From Amycolatopsis sp. MtRt-6 (lineage in GTDB: Bacteria > Actinomycetota > Actinomycetes > Mycobacteriales > Pseudonocardiaceae), in NCBI RefSeq assembly GCF_017308975.1, contig NZ_JADWPD010000001.1:349612-413611 (forward strand): a DNA stretch of 64,000 nucleotides. Reading direction: 5' to 3'. Position 1 is the stretch's first letter. Each line of letters starts with the position of its first letter. The position numbers were made by a program, and so were the translations under genes. Of the stretch, positions 57,700-64,000 are shown piece after piece. The notes under the pieces are model-generated. The model ran no database searches, had not been told where the DNA came from, and was given only the letters and a program-made list of their open reading frames with translations.

Positions 57700-58151
57700 T
57701 GCCTCGGGCTCAACCGGCTCGTCACCGTGAACGACGGCGGCTCACCGGCGGCGCGGCGGGCGGCCTCGTCTTCCCACATCTTGAAGGTGCGCTTGCGAAG
57801 GGCTTGGATCAGCGCAACCTCTTGCGGTGTCCGGCGGCGTTCTTCCCGCCTCACGACATCGTCGATGCCCTTGATGGTGTCGTAGAGCGCGAAGATCGGG
57901 CCGTCCCCGGTCAGGTAGAGGCTGCGCTCGAACTCGGTCTCCTGGACGAATTTTTCCTCGTCGAACGGACCGCGGATGTTCGACTCGGTGGTCGACCAGA
58001 TGAGCTCGAGGATGTGGCTGCTGTCCTGGTCCTGTTCGAAGAACCCGGTGTGGAGATTGAGGATGGTGCCCATCAACCCGCCGTCGGGCGTCGAGTCAAT
58101 CCGGTACGTCCGGGAGTAGTACTTGTAGAACATCGGGGTCTGGAAGGCCAT
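57696..58151 (-). CDS. Unknown 151-residue protein, candidate immunity protein
   Basis: The start codon overlaps the toxin stop (TGATG at 58153-58149) and the stop overlaps the next gene (ATGA), so it is tightly coupled to the toxin. It begins MAFQTPMFYKYYSRTYRIDS, has a mixed alpha/beta look in the first 90 residues (MGTILNLHTGFFEQDQD; LYLTGDGPIFALYDTIKG), and a long charged C-terminal helix (VRREERRRTPQEVALIQAL). I do not recognise a family. Position directly after a polymorphic toxin gene is where the cognate immunity gene usually lies. Confidence 0.75.
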   Translation of the reverse strand: MAFQTPMFYKYYSRTYRIDSTPDGGLMGTILNLHTGFFEQDQDSSHILELIWSTTESNIRGPFDEEKFVQETEFERSLYLTGDGPIFALYDTIKGIDDVVRREERRRTPQEVALIQALRKRTFKMWEDEAARRAAGEPPSFTVTSRLSPRQ

Positions 58152-61100
58152 CAGCCGCTCTCCTCGGATGTCATCCCCAGCCGGAACGCTTCCTCGAAAC
58201 GGCTTCGGACCTGCTCGGTCAGCGCCGCGGCGAGGGCTGCCTCCTCAGGCGAAAGGAGGCCTTCGCGGCCTTCCTTCCTGCTGAACGTTTCGAAGTCGCG
58301 GCGGACTTCGTAGAGCGCGTGCTCGTACGCAGCCACCTCGTCGATGTGCGTCAGGTGCAGCCGCAGTTCGGCCACGTGCCCGTTCGGCAGCCGGACGTTC
58401 ATTTGAAGGTCGCGGTAACCGCTGTCCTTCGGGTGGGCCAAGCGGTCGGTGAAGTCGACGATCGTGAGTTCGGGATCGCGGCGCACCGCATCCAGCGCGC
58501 GGTACATGTCCGCCACCTGCCCGAACTGGATCTTGGTGCCGACCAGGTCATGCAGTTTCGAACCGTCCCAGTCGTGTTTCTCGATCTTCGCCAGCGCTCG
58601 GTCGCTGTCCTTCGGCTCCGGCCGGAATCCCGGGTGGCCATCGGTCTCACCGGCGATCCGCTCGGTGATGCGGTTCAGCGTGCCCTGTGTCTCAGGCCAG
58701 CGTTCGCGCTCCTCGGCGACCCATTGCTTGCAGTACTCCGGATCGCCGACCCGGTCCTGGTCGAAGCTGCCGTGCTGCAGCAGGTCGCCATCGACTTCTC
58801 TGACGAGCGCCGCCACGTCCGCGGAAATCTCCGCCTGCTCCGGAGTCGGGTCGAACGGCTCGACCCCCTGCTGCTCGACATCGTCGATGACGCTGTAGCC
58901 GCGCTCGTTCACCTCGTGGACCGCGTCCTCGAGGATCGGGATCGCCTCGGGGTGCTTGAGCAGGCTGGCCAGCGTCTTCGGGTTGTCCAGCAGCGAGCGC
59001 GTCAGGTAGTCGTTGGCCGGGTCGGACAGCACCCGCGCCAAGCCGGGGTGCTCTCCCAGGTGCGCGCGGATGTAGTCGGCGTCCGCGTGCCCGTCGAGCG
59101 CCGCGGCGACGTCGTCCCTGGCCAGGAAGGCGTCGTGCGGTGCCGCCGAGCCGTAGCCGCCGTGCGTCTCGCCGGCGTCGTGCCCGGTCTGGACGTGTAC
59201 CTCGTCCGGCGTCCCGAGGTGCATCAGCTTGATGCTGTTCGCCGGCTGCGGCAGGTGCATGAGGTCGCCGGACTGCGGGTCGATGAACGCGACGCCCTCG
59301 CGGGTGTGCACGACCATCGCCACGTGCCCGTACTCGACGCCGTTCGGGCCGGGGTACTTCACCGCGACCACGGCGTGGTGGTCGACCGGCATGCCGCGCA
59401 TCTCGCGGATGACGTCGTCGTAGCTGCCGCGCGCGGAGAACGTCTCCCCGAACTCGCCTTCGAGGTGTTCGAGCGTGCCGCGGCTGCCCATCTCGTGCGG
59501 CAGGATCGGCTCGGCCGTCGAGTCGATACCGCGCAGCTGGTCCATGTAGGCCCGGGGACCGCGCGTGCAGTTCGTCATGTAGCCGTTTTCCATGGCGCCG
59601 GGCTCGCGGAAGCCCGGGTTGACGTCGCGCAGGCGCGGGTGCCGGTCGTGGACGTAGGCCGCGCGCTCGCTCTCCGTCGTCCCGCCGGCGTGGATGGCGG
59701 GTTCGAACGGCGGGTTGGTCGCCCGCGCCAGCCGCGAGTAGTCGTGCACCGAGACGGGGGCAGGCGGCGGTTCCGCCGGGGTGTCCTGGACGTCGTGGAC
59801 CGGCTGGTCCGGCTGGTGTTCCGGCTGCGGGGTGACGTGCTCGGGCTCGCCGAGCCCGCCGAGCCGGTCCGCGATCGCGGCCTGCTTGCGCCGTTCGAAC
59901 TCGGGCGCGTTCTGCTCGTTCTCGGCCCGCCGCTCGGCCATCTTCTGCTTCGCGGTCTCGGGGTCGAGGTAGCGCGGGTGCCCAGGCCCGATCTCCTCGG
60001 CCACGATGACCCACTTGCGGCGGCCGTCGGGCGAGGTCTCCAGCCGTTTTTCGTGGATCAGCAGCTGGGTCCCGGGCGGCGACAGCGATTCGCGCTCGCC
60101 GGGGTTCTCGGCGAGCTTCGAGATGTCACGCAGGTTGTTCGACCGGACGTGCAGCTCGATGTCGTCGCCGAACTTCGACGTCGAGAACTCGTCGGTCTTG
60201 ATCGACGCGCTGGAGAACGCGGGCTCGACGACCACCGAGCCCGGCTCGTACGGCTTGGCGACCAGGTCGGCCAGGTGCGGATCGCCGCCGACGTCGTAGG
60301 CGCGGATGGTCTCGCCGGACTCGGGTGCGATCTGGTTGAGGCCGTCCATGATCGCGCGGGTGTTCTCCTGCGCGAGGTCGAAGCCGGGGTGGCCGGGCCC
60401 GCGGCGCAGCGCCTCGTTGACGTCGTAGGCGTACTCGCCGCGCGTGTAGCCGTGCAGCGCGACGGCGCCGTCGTCGGTCACCGGCAGGCCGGCGGCGTCC
60501 CGGCGGGCGAGCGCGTGGTCGTGGACCTCCTGGTAGATGTCCTCGTCGCCGACCGCGCGGCGGATGCTCTCGTGGTCGGCCGCGGTGCCGCGGTGGTCGC
60601 GGTCGAAGAGGTAGCTCTCGTCGTGCGGGACGCGCTCGGGTTCCGGGTTGAGCCGGTCGTTGATCGTGTCTTGCCGCGGCGGCGCTTCCTGGTGCGGCGT
60701 GTCGTGCTGCGGAGGTGCGTCGTGGTGCGGAGGCGCGTCCCCACCGCCGAGCGGCAGAGTGTGGATGCCGGTGGCGTCCGCCGGCAGCTCGGCGAGCCGC
60801 CCGGTGACGGGATCGGCGAACAGGACCCCGTGCTCGGTGTGCACGCCGGCCACCAGCCGCGATTCCCCGGTGGGCGTCTCGAAGGCGACCGCGGTCCGCG
60901 CGCCGACGGGCCGTTCGCCGAGTTCGCGCGCGACGCCGTCGAAGCTGTCCCGGCTGCTCCACTGCCCGCCGAGCTGGTCGCTGATCTGGGTGAGGCTCTG
61001 CTGCCGAGCGGGCCCGGCGACGACGTCCTCGCCGTTCATCCGCCGCTCGAAGGCGACCATCGACTCGGCGGCGTTGGTCCGGTAGCCGTTCTCGAGGCCG

Positions 61101-64000
61101 CCCGGGCTGTAGGCGTTGCGGGTGTTGACCCCACCGAGCTCGGGAAGGGCGTCACGCAGGAGGCGAGCGTGCTGCTGCGGCGTCTCGACCGACCCGGCGT
61201 GCAGCACGGGCTGCCCACCGGGCGTGAGCGGCTCGGCGAGCTGCGCCCAGCCACCCGCCGGCTGCCCGGTGGCCGGCGGCGGCCGTTCGGGCAGCGGTTC
61301 CGCGCCCGGCTCGTCGAAGGGGTTGATCTTCGACGCCATGTCGTTGCCCGGCGCGTACTGGGGGTATTGCTCGTAGAACTTCGCGAGCTCTTCGTCGGCT
61401 TCGCGCTGGAACCGGTCCTCGTCGGCACGCTCACTGGCCCGGCGCTGCTCGATGGCGTCGCGCGCGTCGGTGCCGCTCAGATACCCCGGATCCCCGGGCG
61501 CGATCTCTTCGGCGTGCACGACGTAGTGCGGTTCGCCACGCACCGGCGCCGGCTTGTGGTCGGGGTGACCGGGTCCCTCTTCGATGCCGGTGATCTTGAA
61601 CTGCGTCCCGGCCTTGAAGAGGACTTCCCGCTCGTGCCCGAGGCTGGCCAGCTTTTCGACGTCGCGCCCGGTCTTGGACTGGATCCGCATCTCGACTTCG
61701 CCGGGGAAGGTGCTGCGCGGATGCTGCGCGTCGACCTTCGACGAACTGAGGAACGACGGTTCGGTGATGTGCGCACCATCGTGGAAGCGTGCGAGGAAGG
61801 CCTGCAGCCGTCCCGGATCGCCCTTGAAGTCAACCCGCCTCGAGACAACGCCTTCGTGCGGCGGAAGTTCGTTGAGCCCCGAGACGAGCGCGGCGGCCTG
61901 CGGAGCGAGGTGGGCGAGCTCGGGACTGCCCATCCGCAACGCGTGGTTGAGCGGCCCGACCATCTCGGTCCGGGTATAGGCGTGCACGGCAACGGCCCCG
62001 GCGTCCGACATCCCGGGATGCGACTCGTCGCGCTTTTCCCGCGCCTCGCGGTGGAGCTGCTCGTGCCGCCACTCGCCGTCCTGGTGACTGGTCTTCCCGG
62101 AGTCGATGAAGGTGTCTTCGATCCGCCGGATCCCGGCGGGATCGTCGGTGTGGAAGCCGGGATCGGTGAGGTAGGGCTCGTCCGGTCCGGCGTGTTCGCG
62201 GGCGCCGGGACGCTCGGCAACGTCCCGGTCGGTGGCCCGGTCTTGCCCGTCCGGGCTTTGTTCGGGCCCGTCCTGGCCTTGCTCGGCGGCCTGCTCGCGG
62301 GCGGGGTCATCTTGGGCAGCGGGCCGCTCGTCGGCGGGCGTGCGGTCCTCACCAACGGGCGAATCCTGGTCGGTCCGGTGTTCGGCCGGCCGGTCTTGGC
62401 CGGGCTGGCGCTCGGCGGTGGGCGAGTCCTGCTTCGCCGGGTGCTCTTGGGTCGGTTCGCGTCCGGTTGTGGACGAGTCCTGGTCCGCCGGGCGGTCCTG
62501 CGCGGGCTCGCGGTCGGTGGTGGGCGAGCCCTGATCCGCCGGGCGGTCCTGCGCGGGCTCGCGCTCGGTCGTGGGCGAGTCCTGGTCCACCGGTCGTTCG
62601 TCGGCGGTTCGCGGGTGCTCGGCGTCGGGAGCATCCCGGTCCACCGGGCGTTCCGGTTCGCTCGCGCGATCCTGCCCGGTCACGGCCTGCTCGGCCGGCT
62701 GTTCGCGTACCGGTGTTCCGGCCGTCGGCGGTTGCGTGGGTTCGGTCGGCGGTGCCGGTTGCCCGGCCGTGCTTTCCCGCATGGGCGATTCGGCCACCGG
62801 CTGCTCGGCCGGCCGGGACGGTTCCGGGGCGCGGTCCATCGGCCGCGGCGGCTCGAACGGTCCACGCGGCGGCAACTGCTCCTGCGGCGGCCCGAACCGC
62901 GGCGGCGGCACCGGCGGCGTCCCGCCCGGACGGGGCGGCCCCAGCCGCGGGTCGTGCGGCGGCATGGGCGGCCGGCCACCCGGAGGCGGCGGCATCGGCG
63001 GCCGTCCACCCGGGTGCGGACCAGGACCCTGCGGCCCGCGAGGCTGGTTCGGATGCCCGGCGGGACGCGGCCCCCCAGGCATCGGCGGACGCTGCCCACC
63101 TTGCGCCGGCATCCCCGACTGCGGCGGCACCCGCCGCGGATCCTGCGGAGGCAACCCACCCTGAGGCGGCTGCCCACCCTGGTGCGGCCGAACACCAGGC
63201 GGCAACGGCTGCTGCCCACCCTGGAACGGCTGCCCACCAGGCTGCATCGGTTGCCCACCGCGCGGCTGCTGCCCACCAGGCTGTGCCGGCTGCCCGCCAT
63301 GCGGCGGCTGCCCAGCTGGCTGTGCGCCGTGCGGCGGCTGCCCGCCGGGCAGCGGTTGTCCCCCGGGTTGTGCGCCGTGCGGCGGCTGCGCGCCGGGCAG
63401 CGGTTGTCCCCCAGGTTGTGCGCCGTGCAGTGGCTGCGCGCCGGGCAGCGGCTGCCCACCTGGTTGTGCGCCGGGCAGTGGCTGTCGACCACCTGGCTGC
63501 GGTTGCCCACCCGGTTGCCCGCCATGCGGTGGTTGCCCACCCGGCTGCGCACCGTGCGGCACCTGCCCACCTGGCTGTGCGCCGTGCGGTGGTTGCCCAC
63601 CTGGCTGTCCGCCGTGCGGTGGTTGCCCGCCCCGCTGGGCACCGTGCTGCGGCTGCCCGCCAGGCTGTGGCCGCCCGCCCTGTGACATCGGCGGCTGACC
63701 ACTCTGCGGCTGCCCGCCCGGCCGATGTCCACCCGGCGGCATCTGCGGGTGCCCGCCCTGCAGCATCCAGCGCGGGTCCTGTGGCGGAACCCTTCGGGGC
63801 TGGTCGCCGCCACGTGACGGCATCGGCTGCTGGGGCGGCCCACTCGGGCCCGGGTGTCCCGGACCGCCGCCGTTCGGCAGGCCGCCGCCCGGTGGTGGGG
63901 GCGGGGGTGTGAACCCGCCCGGAGGCGGCGCCTGCTGTGGCGACGGTCCGTTCTGGAACGGCGCCGGCCCAGCGTCCGCCGCGAACGGCTGGCTCGGCCC
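58151..64000 (-). CDS. Giant multidomain polymorphic toxin (5' partial): ART-papain-ART-papain-RelA/SpoT-like
   Basis: The frame is open to the last base, so the N-terminus is missing; 1949 residues are visible. N-terminal Gly/Pro/Gln repeats (about 62.9-64.0 kb) lead to an Asp/Glu/Arg/Pro linker (62.2-62.8 kb). ART-1 (about 62010-61480): VSRRVDF Arg, PSFLSSSKV, EREVLF ExE. Papain-like 1 (about 61220-60755): ENGYRTNAAESM, catalytic Cys replaced by Ala. ART-2 (about 60470-59975): ETIRAYDV, PAFSSASIK, ERESLS ExE. Papain-like 2 (59700-59200): ENGYMTNCTRGP (Cys codon 59569-59567), YGHVAMVV, FIDPQSG. C-terminal RelA/SpoT-like domain (about 58800-58200): KLHDLVGTKIQF, SGYRDLQMNV, VAELRLHL. Probably exported and delivered to competitors. 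Confidence 0.85.
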   Translation of the reverse strand, partial: GPSQPFAADAGPAPFQNGPSPQQAPPPGGFTPPPPPPGGGLPNGGGPGHPGPSGPPQQPMPSRGGDQPRRVPPQDPRWMLQGGHPQMPPGGHRPGGQPQSGQPPMSQGGRPQPGGQPQHGAQRGGQPPHGGQPGGQPPHGAQPGGQVPHGAQPGGQPPHGGQPGGQPQPGGRQPLPGAQPGGQPLPGAQPLHGAQPGGQPLPGAQPPHGAQPGGQPLPGGQPPHGAQPAGQPPHGGQPAQPGGQQPRGGQPMQPGGQPFQGGQQPLPPGVRPHQGGQPPQGGLPPQDPRRVPPQSGMPAQGGQRPPMPGGPRPAGHPNQPRGPQGPGPHPGGRPPMPPPPGGRPPMPPHDPRLGPPRPGGTPPVPPPRFGPPQEQLPPRGPFEPPRPMDRAPEPSRPAEQPVAESPMRESTAGQPAPPTEPTQPPTAGTPVREQPAEQAVTGQDRASEPERPVDRDAPDAEHPRTADERPVDQDSPTTEREPAQDRPADQGSPTTDREPAQDRPADQDSSTTGREPTQEHPAKQDSPTAERQPGQDRPAEHRTDQDSPVGEDRTPADERPAAQDDPAREQAAEQGQDGPEQSPDGQDRATDRDVAERPGAREHAGPDEPYLTDPGFHTDDPAGIRRIEDTFIDSGKTSHQDGEWRHEQLHREAREKRDESHPGMSDAGAVAVHAYTRTEMVGPLNHALRMGSPELAHLAPQAAALVSGLNELPPHEGVVSRRVDFKGDPGRLQAFLARFHDGAHITEPSFLSSSKVDAQHPRSTFPGEVEMRIQSKTGRDVEKLASLGHEREVLFKAGTQFKITGIEEGPGHPDHKPAPVRGEPHYVVHAEEIAPGDPGYLSGTDARDAIEQRRASERADEDRFQREADEELAKFYEQYPQYAPGNDMASKINPFDEPGAEPLPERPPPATGQPAGGWAQLAEPLTPGGQPVLHAGSVETPQQHARLLRDALPELGGVNTRNAYSPGGLENGYRTNAAESMVAFERRMNGEDVVAGPARQQSLTQISDQLGGQWSSRDSFDGVARELGERPVGARTAVAFETPTGESRLVAGVHTEHGVLFADPVTGRLAELPADATGIHTLPLGGGDAPPHHDAPPQHDTPHQEAPPRQDTINDRLNPEPERVPHDESYLFDRDHRGTAADHESIRRAVGDEDIYQEVHDHALARRDAAGLPVTDDGAVALHGYTRGEYAYDVNEALRRGPGHPGFDLAQENTRAIMDGLNQIAPESGETIRAYDVGGDPHLADLVAKPYEPGSVVVEPAFSSASIKTDEFSTSKFGDDIELHVRSNNLRDISKLAENPGERESLSPPGTQLLIHEKRLETSPDGRRKWVIVAEEIGPGHPRYLDPETAKQKMAERRAENEQNAPEFERRKQAAIADRLGGLGEPEHVTPQPEHQPDQPVHDVQDTPAEPPPAPVSVHDYSRLARATNPPFEPAIHAGGTTESERAAYVHDRHPRLRDVNPGFREPGAMENGYMTNCTRGPRAYMDQLRGIDSTAEPILPHEMGSRGTLEHLEGEFGETFSARGSYDDVIREMRGMPVDHHAVVAVKYPGPNGVEYGHVAMVVHTREGVAFIDPQSGDLMHLPQPANSIKLMHLGTPDEVHVQTGHDAGETHGGYGSAAPHDAFLARDDVAAALDGHADADYIRAHLGEHPGLARVLSDPANDYLTRSLLDNPKTLASLLKHPEAIPILEDAVHEVNERGYSVIDDVEQQGVEPFDPTPEQAEISADVAALVREVDGDLLQHGSFDQDRVGDPEYCKQWVAEERERWPETQGTLNRITERIAGETDGHPGFRPEPKDSDRALAKIEKHDWDGSKLHDLVGTKIQFGQVADMYRALDAVRRDPELTIVDFTDRLAHPKDSGYRDLQMNVRLPNGHVAELRLHLTHIDEVAAYEHALYEVRRDFETFSRKEGREGLLSPEEAALAAALTEQVRSRFEEAFRLGMTSEESG
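62900..63760 (-). repeat. Protein-coding Gly/Pro/Gln tandem-repeat region of the toxin
   Basis: The coding strand encodes many copies of about 7-10 residues such as GAQPGGQPLP, GGQPPHGAQP and GGQPMQPGGQ (densest at about 63150-63700). It is disordered, charge-poor, and typical of surface or secretion linkers in large actinobacterial toxins. Copy number may vary between strains or be wrong in assemblies. Confidence 0.85.

Noticed and set aside
53899..57885. Plus-strand open frame of 1328 codons
   Set aside because: Spans several minus-strand genes with clear domains; shadow frame from GC bias.
58319..63685. Plus-strand open frame of 1788 codons opposite the toxin
   Set aside because: Antisense of the toxin; composition very Arg/Val/Ala-rich and no domain motif.
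63150..63700. CRISPR array
   Set aside because: Repeats encode Gly/Pro/Gln protein repeats without unique spacers; no cas genes.

Overview
The window is very GC-rich actinobacterial chromosome. Gene order, GTG starts, a DnaA-box-rich origin and parS sites place it at the replication origin of a Pseudonocardiaceae-type actinomycete; Amycolatopsis is my best guess, not proven. The core order matches the conserved actinobacterial origin region: pcnA, mutT4, a DUF6049 gene, murJ, a MurJ-partner pseudokinase, sigM, its anti-sigma factor, trxB, trxA, cwlM, a GNAT gene, parB, parA, rsmG, jag, yidC, yidD, rnpA, rpmH, dnaA, oriC, dnaN, gnd, recF, a DUF721 gene, gyrB, gyrA, a DUF3566 gene and tRNA-Ile.

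Layout. (1) 1-10.8 kb is mobile DNA at the 3' end of tRNA-Ile(GAU). A 46-bp perfect direct repeat (4253-4298 and 10744-10789, the latter inside the intact tRNA) brackets a 6.5-kb AICE (actinomycete integrative element) with regulator genes, a RepSA-like replication initiator, an excisionase and an integrase, but no transfer ATPase. Left of it lies more accessory DNA: a second tyrosine integrase cut by the window edge, a HTH/ImmA-IrrE protein and unknown genes. This suggests two elements stacked at the same tRNA. (2) 10.8-23.3 kb holds the minus-strand replication genes and oriC (about 20.53-20.87 kb). (3) 23.3-29.4 kb holds the plus-strand rpmH to parB block, with three parS sites around rsmG. 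(4) 29.5-49 kb holds cell-envelope, redox and sigma-factor genes, plus a sensor-kinase-like gene broken by a one-base frameshift.

(5) 49-64 kb is the most unusual region: a tightly coupled minus-strand operon of six genes. It starts with a giant multidomain polymorphic toxin whose N-terminus lies beyond the window. The visible part has a Gly/Pro/Gln repeat region, a charged linker, two ADP-ribosyltransferase-like domains alternating with two papain-like glutaminase/deamidase domains (one has lost its catalytic Cys), and a C-terminal RelA/SpoT-like nucleotidyltransferase domain. Downstream are a small unknown gene (candidate immunity), a TNT-type NADase-fold protein, a degenerate ADP-ribosylglycohydrolase, a larger protein in which a degenerate glycohydrolase is fused to one with intact motifs, and a second TNT-type protein.

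Working hypothesis: the toxin modifies targets by ADP-ribosylation, deamidation and nucleotide-alarmone chemistry, and the glycohydrolase proteins reverse ADP-ribosylation in the producer. Domain names rest on motif reading by eye; no database search was possible.
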